Assembly (NCBI RefSeq): GCF_019492055.1
Contig: NZ_JAICBX010000003.1
Span: forward strand, 434,001 to 498,000
DNA from: Flavimaribacter sediminis
GTDB lineage: Bacteria; Pseudomonadota; Alphaproteobacteria; Rhizobiales; Rhizobiaceae
Direction of reading: 5' to 3'
DNA: 64,000 nucleotides
Part shown: in pieces, positions 1 to 8,455 of the stretch
Layout: each line of letters starts with the position of its first letter
Numbering within the stretch: the stretch's first letter is position 1
Program-made: the position numbers and the translations under genes
The notes under the pieces: generated by a model
Told to the model about the DNA's origin: nothing
What the model saw: the letters and a program-made list of their open reading frames with translations, nothing else
Databases searched by the model: none

Positions 1-2
1 CC

Positions 3-296
3 GACGAAGCCCTGACCATCTGCGCGTCACAGGACGTGCCCTGTTCGCTGGTGAATTCAATTGCGGATATATTTGGCGATCCGCACTTTGAAGCGAGAAA
101 CAACTATGTGACACTGAAGCACGACGCACTGGGAGCGGTTCCCGTTCCCGGCGTTGTTCCGCATCTGACCGAAACTCCAGGAGAGATTTCCAACCTGGGA
201 CCCGAACTGGGTTGCTCGAGCGACGAAGTCCTGTCGGAACTGCTGGGGCTCGGCCCGGATGAAATTGCTTCGCTTCGGGCAGCCGGAGCCGTTTGA
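3..296 (+). CDS. CaiB/BaiF family CoA-transferase, C-terminal part (5' end outside window)
   Basis: The reading frame is open from the first bases of the window and ends at a TGA at 294-296, giving the last 97 residues. The residues following VPCSLVNSIADIFGDPHF match the C-terminal region of family III (CaiB/BaiF, formyl-CoA-transferase-like) enzymes, which move CoA between carboxylic acids in the cytoplasm. The typical small C-terminal helix (PGEISNLGPELG, then LGLGPDEIASLRAAGAV) is present. It sits 14 bp upstream of the dimethylformamidase-like pair, so it is probably the first visible gene of the same operon. It may activate the acid released by the hydrolases downstream (inference). The substrate cannot be read from this fragment. 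GTG at 36 is internal and not the start. Confidence 0.8.
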   Translation, partial: DEALTICASQDVPCSLVNSIADIFGDPHFEARNNYVTLKHDALGAVPVPGVVPHLTETPGEISNLGPELGCSSDEVLSELLGLGPDEIASLRAAGAV

Positions 297-310
297 TACA
301 GGAAGGCAGC

Positions 311-682
311 ATGACCGATTTCCACGTACCCCCGCCTCATGTCGCAAAAGGCCAGACTGTTTGGGATCGGATCAAGGCGCGCGGATCGGAACTCTATGCG
401 GAGTTTTCGGAAAAGCCGATCGGCGCGCACAGCCCCGATCTTCAGTTCGTGTTACAGCATTTCCGCAAGGCGCCGGTCAAAGGGAAATACGTCCTGGTCG
501 CAGAAATTCCGCACAAGCGGTGGGTGCTTGGAACATTGACAGGCGAGCGGGGCGATCCTGTCATTACGAATGAGGATTTGCGATTTACCTCGATCGAGGA
601 CGCCGAACGATATGTCTTTCGACTGCGCTGGAAAGACCTGACAGGCATTGACCCCGGCTCCGATGGTGAGGGCTCCGTCTGA
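311..682 (+). CDS. N,N-dimethylformamidase alpha (small) subunit-like protein
   Basis: This is a 123-residue protein without a signal peptide or membrane segment. ATG at 311 is preceded by AGGAAGG with suitable spacing. The size, and the position directly before a 750-residue protein of the dimethylformamidase large-subunit family, match the small subunit of that enzyme (about 130 residues), which packs against the large subunit in an (alpha-beta) heterodimer unit. The TGA stop (680-682) shares its A with the ATG of the next gene, so the two are probably translationally coupled, as expected for obligate partners. The assignment rests on size and context more than on a diagnostic motif. By itself the sequence would be called hypothetical. 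Confidence 0.65.
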   Translation: MTDFHVPPPHVAKGQTVWDRIKARGSELYAEFSEKPIGAHSPDLQFVLQHFRKAPVKGKYVLVAEIPHKRWVLGTLTGERGDPVITNEDLRFTSIEDAERYVFRLRWKDLTGIDPGSDGEGSV

Positions 683-2934
683 TGCTGCCATATATCGTAG
701 GATATCTAGACAAGATCAGCGCCACGCCGGGCGAAACGCTGAAAGTTCATGTGAGTTGCACGACCGCAGAGCAGTACGAAGCCAGTCTCGTACGCACGAT
801 CTGCGGTGATCTGAACCCGAAAGGGCCAGGTTTCAAGGAGGAACAGGTCTCTGCTGTCGGAGACGGGACCTATCCTGCCAGAGAACAGGTCTGCAATGCA
901 GGCTCCTGCGTCCTGGTGCTTCCCCAGGCCGCTTACCGAGATATCCGGAGCTTCACGCTGCAGGCGCATATCTGGCCAACGACGCCGGAACTTGGAGACC
1001 AGGCCGTTATCTCGTTGCAGGACGCACATGGCGGGGGCGTGAGGCTGGGCGTCGGGAAAGACGGGTGCATGGAACTCGTCGCGACTGACAGACAGGGACA
1101 GCAACTCCGTCTGTCCAGCGGAGTGAAGCTCACCGAACGCCAGTGGTATTTCGTCGCCCTGGTATTCGACGCTGATGCGGGCGCTCTTTGCCTTTATCAG
1201 GAGCCTTATGCCAGAACGGGCGCCGGCGAAGCGCCAGTCGCCAAAAAACTGGAGACAAAAGAGGCGCTTGATCTGCCTTCCGAGCCAATGCTGGTATTTG
1301 CCGCACGCATGACCGGCATGGAAGGAGAGCGCTGTTTTACCGACCTCCATTTCAACGGGAAGATAGAGAAGACGCGCTTCGCCAGAGGCGCATTGAGCCG
1401 GCTGCAGATGGAAGTGCTCAGACGAGAGACGATTGCTCCGGAAGTGGCCGGGACAGTGCTCGGATTCTGGGACTTTTCACGCGAAATCTCCGGCGAGCGA
1501 ATAATCGATCTTTCCAAACACGCAGCACACGGAAAAACCGTCAATCTGCCTACCCGCGCCATGACTGGCGCCAACTGGACCGGGGAGGAAGTCAACTGGA
1601 ACGCCGCTCCGGAGCAATATGGCGCGATCCATTTTCATGACGACGACCTTCATGACGCACAGTGGGACGTAGATTTCGAACTGATTTTGCCTGAAAATCT
1701 GAAAAGCGGAGTCTATGCCGTCAGGCTTGTTGCGGGCGATCGGTCTGAACGCATACCGATATTTGTGCGGCCAGTACAAGGCTCAAAACGAGCGCCGGTC
1801 GCCTTTCTAGCCTCGACCGCCACCTATCTCGCGTACGCGAATCTGAATCCGGTGCCCTTCGACATCGCAGAACTTCTCTCAAGCCGGCTCATTATCCTTC
1901 ATGAAGCCAACCGGCTGATCGACGAACACAAGGAATGGGGTCCCTCGCTTTATGATATCCATTCGGACGGCAGTGGCGTCGCCTACTCGTCCCGTTTGCG
2001 ACCGATACTCAATTTTAGGCCGGGATATATAAGTTCCTTCGGCACGCACGGATCGAACCTGCGGGAATACAACGCTGACACCCATATCTTCGACTGGCTG
2101 GAGGCGCAGGGCGTCGATTACGACGTTATCACCGACGAAGACCTTCACGCAGAAGGGTATCCGCTTCTCAGCCACTACCAGACGATCGTGACGGGCTCGC
2201 ATCCGGAATACTTCTCACCGACGATGTGGGAAGCGACCAAAAGCTACGTCGATGGCGGAGGCCGGTTGATGGTTCTCGGCGGCAACGGGTTCTATTGGCG
2301 GATTGCCTATCATCCCGCGCTGGACGGGGTCATGGAAGTGCGCCGATGCGGCCCGGCCATTCGAACCTGGGAGACCCAGCCCGGCGAGGAATTTCACAGC
2401 TTCGACGGAAAACGGGGCGGTCTTTGGCGCGCCCACGGACGTCCCCCGCAATCCATTGTCGGATGCGGCTTTATTTCTGAAGGATTTGATCTCTCGACCC
2501 ACTATCGCCGTACGCAAGCGAGTAAGAACCCTCGCGCCGCCTTCATATTCGACGGGATCGATGAGGATGTCATTGGAGATTTCGGCCTTCAGGGCGGTGG
2601 CGCGGCAGGCGTAGAGATCGACCATGCGGATCCGTCTCTCGGTACGCCGACCCATGCCCTGATCGTGGCGTCTTCCGAACATCACACTGAGTCCTACAGG
2701 CTGGTGAACGAGGAAATGAGCATTACAGTGCCGACAGTCACGGCGCCTGTCGAAGCGCGTATCGCCGCAGACATGGTGTTCTTCGAAACCTCAGGCGGCG
2801 GCGCCGTCTTTAACGTTGGATCAATCGCCTGGGCGGGTAGCCTCAGCCACAACGGCTATGACAACAATGTCAGCCGCATCACCGCGAATGTTCTCGATCG
2901 TTTTACCAACCCGGAACCATTTGTCCTCGAATAG
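682..2934 (+). CDS. N,N-dimethylformamidase beta (large) subunit-like amidohydrolase
   Basis: This is a 750-residue cytoplasmic protein. After a short N-terminal beta region, residues about 85-260 form a LamG/concanavalin-like jellyroll (from SFTLQAHIWPTTPELG). Residues about 300-740 are the large C-terminal domain found in dimethylformamidase beta subunits. The family hydrolyses N,N-dimethylformamide to dimethylamine and formate at a mononuclear iron held by two Tyr and one Glu. Here the segment TGSHPEY gives H507 and E509, fitting the conserved His-x-Glu element. Y382 or Y385 (ATYLAYAN) and Y424 are candidate tyrosine ligands. The gene follows its small subunit with a one-base overlap. Many marine relatives have unknown amide substrates, so activity on dimethylformamide is not assured. 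Confidence 0.75.
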   Translation: MLPYIVGYLDKISATPGETLKVHVSCTTAEQYEASLVRTICGDLNPKGPGFKEEQVSAVGDGTYPAREQVCNAGSCVLVLPQAAYRDIRSFTLQAHIWPTTPELGDQAVISLQDAHGGGVRLGVGKDGCMELVATDRQGQQLRLSSGVKLTERQWYFVALVFDADAGALCLYQEPYARTGAGEAPVAKKLETKEALDLPSEPMLVFAARMTGMEGERCFTDLHFNGKIEKTRFARGALSRLQMEVLRRETIAPEVAGTVLGFWDFSREISGERIIDLSKHAAHGKTVNLPTRAMTGANWTGEEVNWNAAPEQYGAIHFHDDDLHDAQWDVDFELILPENLKSGVYAVRLVAGDRSERIPIFVRPVQGSKRAPVAFLASTATYLAYANLNPVPFDIAELLSSRLIILHEANRLIDEHKEWGPSLYDIHSDGSGVAYSSRLRPILNFRPGYISSFGTHGSNLREYNADTHIFDWLEAQGVDYDVITDEDLHAEGYPLLSHYQTIVTGSHPEYFSPTMWEATKSYVDGGGRLMVLGGNGFYWRIAYHPALDGVMEVRRCGPAIRTWETQPGEEFHSFDGKRGGLWRAHGRPPQSIVGCGFISEGFDLSTHYRRTQASKNPRAAFIFDGIDEDVIGDFGLQGGGAAGVEIDHADPSLGTPTHALIVASSEHHTESYRLVNEEMSITVPTVTAPVEARIAADMVFFETSGGGAVFNVGSIAWAGSLSHNGYDNNVSRITANVLDRFTNPEPFVLE

Positions 2935-3033
2935 GAACCAGGCAGATGTGCTGTCACCGCTCAGGCTCTTTGGATCGCCTAACCGAAATCCTCCGGAAAA
3001 AGCCGACAATTCAGTATGAGGTGGCCTCGTGAC

Positions 3034-3771
3034 ATGGAACAGCCACTCGTAAAATCCGCCGGTCGTGTGTTGCAGATCTTTGAAATCTTCGCGCAGAACA
3101 AGCGCGCCATGCGCATTACCGAGATTGCCGAGGAGCTGGAGATTCCGCAATCGAGCGCATCGCTTCTGGTCAAGACCCTGATGCAGAACGGCTATCTCGA
3201 CTATTCGACGCGGGGTCGGTCCGTCCAGCCGACGATGCGGTTGACACTTCTGGGCAGTTGGCTCAACAGCCAGTTCTTCAAGGCCGGGAGCATGCATGAA
3301 ATGCTCCAGGAAATCTCCGACGTTTGCGAGGACACCGTGGTCCTCGGGGCCGAAACAGAGATTCACCTGCAATATATCCACGTGGTGGCCGGGACTCATC
3401 CGTTACGCTACGATCTCCAGCCTGGGGCAACGCGCTATCTTCTGGAATCCAATGCCGGTCGTGTCCTTCTTTCCATGAAGACGGACGAACAGATCGATCT
3501 GATCATCACCAAGACACATCTGGCGCGGGCCCTGCCATCTGTCAGTCGAAGGGTGTTGTACGACATGATCGACAAGATACGGCGCGACGGCTATTCGTTC
3601 GAGCCTGACATGGTCGTTCCGGGAGCCAGTGTCATCGCCGTGCCGCTGAAACCCGGCGCCGTCAAGCGTCCACTGACCATAGGCATCGCCGGACCAACAG
3701 AGCGATTGCGTGTCCATCTATCTCAGAATGTCGAGATCCTGATGCATGCAAAGTCGAAATACCTCGCCTGA
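3034..3771 (+). CDS. IclR family transcriptional regulator
   Basis: This is a 245-residue regulator. The N-terminal winged helix-turn-helix (about residues 8-65, with MRITEIAEELEIPQSSAS as the core) is followed by an IclR-type effector-binding GAF-like domain. An in-frame ATG at 3016 is also possible, but GAGGTGG at 3019-3025 is well spaced for ATG 3034. It lies between the amidohydrolase pair and the TRAP transporter genes, all on the plus strand, and is likely to control them in response to the substrate or a catabolite. A near-palindrome TCACGTATGTGA starts 15 bp after its stop, in the dctP leader, and recurs before dctQ. These are the best candidate binding sites (inference). Confidence 0.88.
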   Translation: MEQPLVKSAGRVLQIFEIFAQNKRAMRITEIAEELEIPQSSASLLVKTLMQNGYLDYSTRGRSVQPTMRLTLLGSWLNSQFFKAGSMHEMLQEISDVCEDTVVLGAETEIHLQYIHVVAGTHPLRYDLQPGATRYLLESNAGRVLLSMKTDEQIDLIITKTHLARALPSVSRRVLYDMIDKIRRDGYSFEPDMVVPGASVIAVPLKPGAVKRPLTIGIAGPTERLRVHLSQNVEILMHAKSKYLA

Positions 3772-3785
3772 ATCACCCCAATATT

Positions 3786-3797
3786 TCACGTATGTGA
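3786..3797. promoter_or_regulatory. Candidate operator 1, TCACGTATGTGA, upstream of dctP
   Basis: A 12-bp imperfect palindrome lies in the 159-bp gap between the IclR gene and dctP. Together with its flanks (TTTCACGTATGTGATG) it matches, with one base changed, a second site at 5123-5134 before dctQ. Repetition of a palindrome in the two leaders of one transporter, next to a regulator gene, suggests a shared operator. No experimental evidence is implied. Confidence 0.5.
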
Positions 3798-3930
3798 TGG
3801 TTGCCGCCACGACGCTGGATTTCAGTGGCAGTCGACAAATTCACGTCACTATAGTTGTGCTGTCGCCCGGCAGACCCGTCGCAATCCCCCGACGACGAGA
3901 CCGGGTGAAACAAACAACGGAGACACAGTT

Positions 3931-4968
3931 ATGTTCCAAACTGGACGCCGCAGGCTAGTCGCAACGGCAGCGATTGCGACCATGAATTTCACCGCGATGA
4001 CGACCCTGCCAGCCATAGCTCAAGACGATGTATACGAACTCAGGGTATCGGTGGACACCAATCTGCAGACAAGCCGCACGGCGCATCTTGCTGAATATCT
4101 AAACGAAATCGAAAAGCGGTCCGACGGCCGCCTGAAGCCGACATTATACCACTCCGCGCAACTCTATGCCGACCGGGACGTGGGCAAGGCGCTGCTCCAG
4201 GGCGCAGTCGAAATGGCAATGCCAGGCTCCTGGACGCTTTCAGGCATCGTCTCCGATCTGGATTTCCCGGGACTGCCCAGCTTCTTCGGAGTATCGGCCG
4301 AGGAAGCGCGCGAGATCGTTGATGGCGAAGTGGGCGAAATCATCAACGCGGAGCTGGATGCCAAACTGAATTCACATGTGATCGGCCGATGGCATGAACT
4401 CGAGCCGCTTCATACCTATTCGGTGGACAAACCCATCGAATCCTTCGAGGACATGAAGGGTATGCGCATACGCCATCCGGGAAGCGCGATGCAATCGCTC
4501 CAGATATCCCAGAAGGGCGCAACACCCGTGGTCGTACCGTGGCCGGATGTCGCTCTGGCGCTAAACCAGGGACAGGTCGACGGTCTGGTCAGCACGCATA
4601 ATACGGTGATTTCTGGCAAGCTCTGGGATACCGGCGTTAAATACACCTTCGAGGACGCCAATTCGCGTATGTACCAGATGATGCTGATCGCAAACCCGGC
4701 CTGGGAAAAACTCCCCGATGATCTGAAAGCGATCATGGAGGACACCTGGGAAGAAATGCTGCCCACCTTCCTGGAGCGCGTTCGCAACTCCGATGACCGG
4801 GATCGGGAAGTTCTGGTGGAAAATGGTTTTACGGTCTACCAGCCGACGCCGGAACAGCTTGAGGCGCTTCACGAAGCCCTGGCGCCGACCGAGGAAGACG
4901 CCGTGAAGGAACTCAAGATCAATCCGGCAATTTCCGAAGCGATCATAAAAGCGCGCGGCGGCATGTAG
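3931..4968 (+). CDS. dctP: TRAP transporter substrate-binding protein, DctP family
   Basis: This is a 345-residue periplasmic binding protein. ATG 3931 follows a GGAGA element. Residues 1-30 form a signal peptide ending AIA-QDD, with three consecutive arginines near its start. The body has the DctP fold: the KGMRIRHPGSAM segment places R181 where the family binds the substrate carboxylate, and NQGQVDGLVS is the usual hinge region. It delivers an organic acid or related solute to the DctQM permease encoded downstream. The neighbouring dimethylformamidase-like and amidase genes suggest an amide-containing acid (inference). A 255-bp gap separates it from dctQ, long for this family, and contains a hairpin and a second operator candidate. 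Confidence 0.88.
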   Translation: MFQTGRRRLVATAAIATMNFTAMTTLPAIAQDDVYELRVSVDTNLQTSRTAHLAEYLNEIEKRSDGRLKPTLYHSAQLYADRDVGKALLQGAVEMAMPGSWTLSGIVSDLDFPGLPSFFGVSAEEAREIVDGEVGEIINAELDAKLNSHVIGRWHELEPLHTYSVDKPIESFEDMKGMRIRHPGSAMQSLQISQKGATPVVVPWPDVALALNQGQVDGLVSTHNTVISGKLWDTGVKYTFEDANSRMYQMMLIANPAWEKLPDDLKAIMEDTWEEMLPTFLERVRNSDDRDREVLVENGFTVYQPTPEQLEALHEALAPTEEDAVKELKINPAISEAIIKARGGM

Positions 4969-5064
4969 CACAAAGTTCAGTCGACTGCAGCCGGAGCCGA
5001 AGCCCCGAATCTCCTTGCACCGCAAGCCTGACGGCTGGTTCGGCTTCACGGTATCCAAAAGATC

Positions 5065-5093
5065 CGTGAGGCCAGTCCTCAGGAAGCCTCACG
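5065..5093 (+). terminator. Hairpin in the dctP-dctQ gap, possible attenuator
   Basis: CGTGAGGC at 5065-5072 pairs perfectly with GCCTCACG at 5086-5093 around a 13-nt loop. No clear T-run follows, so this is not a textbook terminator. Its place after the binding-protein gene fits an mRNA-stabilising or attenuating element that keeps dctP expression above dctQM (inference). Confidence 0.35.
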
Positions 5094-5122
5094 TCTTCCA
5101 GCGTGGATGGGCTCCTAGTTTT

Positions 5123-5134
5123 TCACATATGTGA
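5123..5134. promoter_or_regulatory. Candidate operator 2, TCACATATGTGA, upstream of dctQ
   Basis: This is a perfect 12-bp palindrome in the 255-bp dctP-dctQ gap, about 90 bp before the dctQ start. It shares 15 of 16 positions of TTTCACATATGTGATG with site 1 at 3784-3799. It suggests a second promoter for the permease genes under the same regulator. Confidence 0.5.
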
Positions 5135-5223
5135 TGTTTGCAGGTAAGCAACTTGTATTCTCTTTCCCTTGCAGGTTTCTGCGATGAAGATTTGACGTCG
5201 CTTCTGACGTACAGGAGGCTGCG

Positions 5224-5733
5224 TTGATCAGGATACTGGACCTGCTCGAAAACTGGGTCGTCGGCATTCTCGGCCTGTTCATGCTTGTCTTTGCGCTTGC
5301 GCAGGTGGCGGCTCGGTATCTGTTGCCCGAACTGGTGGCCGGCGGCGGCGAGGAGTTGATCGTCTATATTTTCGTCTGGGCGGCAATGATTGCGTGTGCG
5401 GGACAGGTGACCCGGCAGGGGCACGTCAGGGCGAACCTTGTTCTACGGCTTCTGCCGATTGGCGTGGTGCGTTTTCTAGAAGCAATCAATGCGCTGGCTG
5501 CGCTGACCGTCTGCGCAATATTCATCTGGTTCGGTTCCGACGTGGTGAACATCGCCATACTGATCGATGAACACAGCCAGACCGGCGTCAGCTTTCCGAT
5601 GTGGATCTATTATCTCGCTCTGCCGGTTGGGGCCGCTCTTATGGCCATTCGCTATGTTCTGTTGCTGGTCCGCATCATCAGTGAGAAAGGATCGGTTACA
5701 AAAGAGGGCCTGATGAGAGAAGCGAGCGTTTAG
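5224..5733 (+). CDS. dctQ: TRAP transporter small permease, DctQ family
   Basis: This is a 169-residue integral membrane protein with four hydrophobic segments (about residues 10-33, 46-62, 80-103 and 118-146), the standard DctQ topology. The start is a TTG at 5224, supported by AGGAGG at 5213-5218. The next conventional start would cut into the first membrane segment. It is the small membrane subunit that works with DctM in sodium-driven uptake of the solute bound by DctP. It ends 3 bp before dctM. Confidence 0.88.
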   Translation: MIRILDLLENWVVGILGLFMLVFALAQVAARYLLPELVAGGGEELIVYIFVWAAMIACAGQVTRQGHVRANLVLRLLPIGVVRFLEAINALAALTVCAIFIWFGSDVVNIAILIDEHSQTGVSFPMWIYYLALPVGAALMAIRYVLLLVRIISEKGSVTKEGLMREASV

Positions 5734-5736
5734 CGC

Positions 5737-7011
5737 ATGGCAGCGATCGTCCCCGTCCTGTTTTTCGTTCTGCTCGCCTTCGGCGCGCCGATTTTCGTGG
5801 TTCTTGGTCTGACGGCGTCGCTAGGATTTTCTCTGAACGGTCTGTCCCTGGTCCCGTTCGCTCAAAAGGTCATCGACCAACTCAATTCTCCAATGTTGCT
5901 GTCGATTCCTTTCTTCGTGATGGCGGCGACCTACATGGAAAAGGGCGGCATTGCACATGCCCTTGTCGAGATGGCCGGGGCGTGGCTTGGTTGGTTGCGG
6001 GGATCTCTCGGCATCGTCGCCATTGTCGCCTGCGTGATCTTCGCGGCGATTTGCGGCTCTTCGGTCGCCACCTGCATCGCGATGGGAACCATACTCATTC
6101 CCGCGATGACTGCTCGCGGCTACGATCGTCCTTTTGCACTCGGACTGATCGGAGCCTCGGGGACACTGGGAATTCTGATACCGCCGAGCCTGCCGCTCAT
6201 TCTCTACGCGGTGATCGCGGACGAATCCGTTCCGCGCCTGTTTCTCGCAGGCGTGGTACCCGGACTGCTGGTGGCGCTGGTCTTTGCAGGCTGGGTTGTT
6301 TTCCGGGCCCACCGCCGGGGTTTGCCGAAGGGCGACCCTTTGACAATCGATAATGTCGTTGGCAAGACCGTCCACGCCCTTCCCGCACTGTCGATCCCCC
6401 TAATCATCGCCGTCGGCATATATGGCGGATACGTCACCGTCTCCGAAGCAGCCGCAATGTCGGCCGGCGTCGCGCTTCTGGTGAGCCTTGGCTATTATCG
6501 GACCATTGCCATGCGCGACGTTATTCCCGTGACGGCTCAAGCCGTGGGCAGCGCCGCGGTAATCACAATCATCGTCGCGGTCGCCCTCGCTTTCGGTCAC
6601 TGGATCACGGAATCGGGCGTGCCTGCGGCAATGGTGCGGGTGATTGGCGACGCAGGCCTGCAATCCTGGCAGTTTCTGCTCCTGATCAATCTAGTCATGT
6701 TCATCATGGGCATGTTTCTCGAAGTGGCGTCCATACTGCTGATAACGCTTCCCATTCTTCTGCCGGTACTGCCTGCTCTCGGCATAGATCCTATACATTT
6801 CGCAATCATCCTTACCATCAACATGGAAATCGCGATGATAACGCCGCCGGTCGGACTGAACCTCTTCGTCCTGACCGGCATTTCGGGGGCACAGATATCG
6901 GAGACGATCAGGGGCGTCAGTCCGTTTGTCGTTCTGCTCATCATCATGCTTCTCCTTATCACCTTCGTGCCGCAGCTTTCCCTCTGGCTCCCGACAACGG
7001 TTTACGGATGA
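5737..7011 (+). CDS. dctM: TRAP transporter large permease, DctM family
   Basis: This is a 424-residue, highly hydrophobic protein with about 12 membrane segments, the transport channel of the TRAP system. Family signatures are present: ICGSSVATCIAMGTILIPAM in the first half, LGILIPPSLPLILYAVIADE in the Na+-binding region, and TPPVGLNLFVLTGI near the C-terminus. It starts 3 bp after dctQ, and its TGA at 7009-7011 lies 4 bp before the amidase start, so the three genes are clearly one transcript. Confidence 0.92.
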   Translation: MAAIVPVLFFVLLAFGAPIFVVLGLTASLGFSLNGLSLVPFAQKVIDQLNSPMLLSIPFFVMAATYMEKGGIAHALVEMAGAWLGWLRGSLGIVAIVACVIFAAICGSSVATCIAMGTILIPAMTARGYDRPFALGLIGASGTLGILIPPSLPLILYAVIADESVPRLFLAGVVPGLLVALVFAGWVVFRAHRRGLPKGDPLTIDNVVGKTVHALPALSIPLIIAVGIYGGYVTVSEAAAMSAGVALLVSLGYYRTIAMRDVIPVTAQAVGSAAVITIIVAVALAFGHWITESGVPAAMVRVIGDAGLQSWQFLLLINLVMFIMGMFLEVASILLITLPILLPVLPALGIDPIHFAIILTINMEIAMITPPVGLNLFVLTGISGAQISETIRGVSPFVVLLIIMLLLITFVPQLSLWLPTTVYG

Positions 7012-7015
7012 AACC

Positions 7016-8419
7016 ATGGCTATGACTTTTCGGGAATATCGCGATCTGGGCGCCACCGCATTGATGGAGGCTTATGGAAAGGGCGATCTGTCTCCAGTCG
7101 AGGTCACATCCGTGGCGATTGAGGCCATGGAGGCGGTCAACCCGAAAATCAACGCCGTGTTCTTTCGCGATGACGCGGGCGCTCGAAACGCAGCGCTGCG
7201 TTCGGAAGAGCGATGGCGCAAGAAACAGCCGCTCGGTCCGCTCGATGGCGTGCCGACACTCGTGAAGGACGGGCTCTTCATGTCAGGGGTTCCCATGTAC
7301 CGGGGAACGGCTGCTCTCGCTGCCAATCCAATCCTTCCGCCATTCGACGCGCCTTGCGTGGCCCGGCTGCGTGAAAGCGGGGTGATCCTGCTCGGCAAGT
7401 CGACGATGTGCGACCTCGGAATGATGGCCGCCGGTTATTCCTCGATGTTCGGCCCCACAAGGAATCCATGGGATCTCGACAAGACCAGCGGAGGTTCGAG
7501 CTCGGGAACCAGCGCCGCGCTGGCGGCGGGCGTGATACCCATCGGCGTAGGAACGGACATCGTCGGTTCGATCCGCGTGCCGGCGTCCTTTTGCGGACTG
7601 GCCGGTCTGAAACCCAGCTATGGCCGTGTCCCGTATTACCCGAATTCGTGCCCGGCCGCGGTGGCGGGGCCGATGGCAAGAAGTGCGGCGGATATGGCCT
7701 TGCTGATGCAAGTAATAGCAGGGCCGGATACGCGGGATTTCGCCAGTCTGCCTTTTGACCGATCGCTTCAAGGGGCGCCGCAGGAGGCGACGCTTCGCGG
7801 TCTGCGCTTCGGTTTTCTGAAACATGTCGGTTTTGGCCTGGCGACGAATGCTGAAGTCGCCGTGCTGGTAGAAGGCGCCGTTGCGAAATTGCAGGAAGAG
7901 GGAGCGGTCGTCGAGGACATCGATCCTCCCTTCAACCAGCAGGAAGCCGACGCCATAGAGGATTTCTATCGCCACCGCTCCTATCACGAACTGAAGACCC
8001 TGCCGGTAGATGAACGGGCAAAGGCAGAACTGATCGATGCGTGGGCGCGGAAAGCAGCTGGTGATAGCGGCAATGACCACCACGCTCAGTTCCTGCTGAC
8101 GCAATTGGCGCGCGACAAGGCAATGCAGATGTTGGCGGACCATGATGTCCTCGTGCTGCCGACAGTGCCCATCACCGCCTTTGACGCGGAACTTTCAACA
8201 CCGGAAGGCCACGGCCAGTTCGCGCCTTTCTGCAATACGCTGCTTTTCAATCTGACCGAACAGCCCGCGCTGTCGCTAAATTGCGGATTTACTTTGGAAG
8301 GAATGCCGGTCGGTCTGCAACTCGTGCTGCCACGATTTGCCGACCGCTTTGCACTCGACCTCGCGGTTACGGTCGAACGCGTGCTGGCGGTATGTAGAAA
8401 ATGGCCCAACTTGGCTTAA
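7016..8419 (+). CDS. Amidase (amidase-signature family hydrolase)
   Basis: This is a 467-residue cytoplasmic hydrolase. ATG 7016 is chosen because the frame upstream overlaps dctM. The Ser-cisSer-Lys triad is readable: K84 (TLVKDG), S161 (KTSGGSSSGTS) and S185 (GTDIVGSIRVPA), with the family's usual 24-residue gap between the two serines. One usually conserved glycine before the nucleophile is valine (V183). Amidase-signature enzymes hydrolyse carboxamides to acid plus ammonia or amine. Co-transcription with a TRAP importer and a dimethylformamidase-like enzyme points to stepwise breakdown of a compound with more than one amide bond (inference). The exact substrate is unknown. Glu-tRNA amidotransferase GatA is unlikely in this context. 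Confidence 0.88.
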   Translation: MAMTFREYRDLGATALMEAYGKGDLSPVEVTSVAIEAMEAVNPKINAVFFRDDAGARNAALRSEERWRKKQPLGPLDGVPTLVKDGLFMSGVPMYRGTAALAANPILPPFDAPCVARLRESGVILLGKSTMCDLGMMAAGYSSMFGPTRNPWDLDKTSGGSSSGTSAALAAGVIPIGVGTDIVGSIRVPASFCGLAGLKPSYGRVPYYPNSCPAAVAGPMARSAADMALLMQVIAGPDTRDFASLPFDRSLQGAPQEATLRGLRFGFLKHVGFGLATNAEVAVLVEGAVAKLQEEGAVVEDIDPPFNQQEADAIEDFYRHRSYHELKTLPVDERAKAELIDAWARKAAGDSGNDHHAQFLLTQLARDKAMQMLADHDVLVLPTVPITAFDAELSTPEGHGQFAPFCNTLLFNLTEQPALSLNCGFTLEGMPVGLQLVLPRFADRFALDLAVTVERVLAVCRKWPNLA

Positions 8420-8455
8420 AGGGATGTTGGGAACGCAGTCGCAGCCAGTCTTTGA

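Noticed and set aside
4372-4381. TCACATGTGA palindrome inside dctP
   Set aside because: The half-sites are 2 bp closer than in the two leader sites and it is within coding sequence, so probably coincidental.
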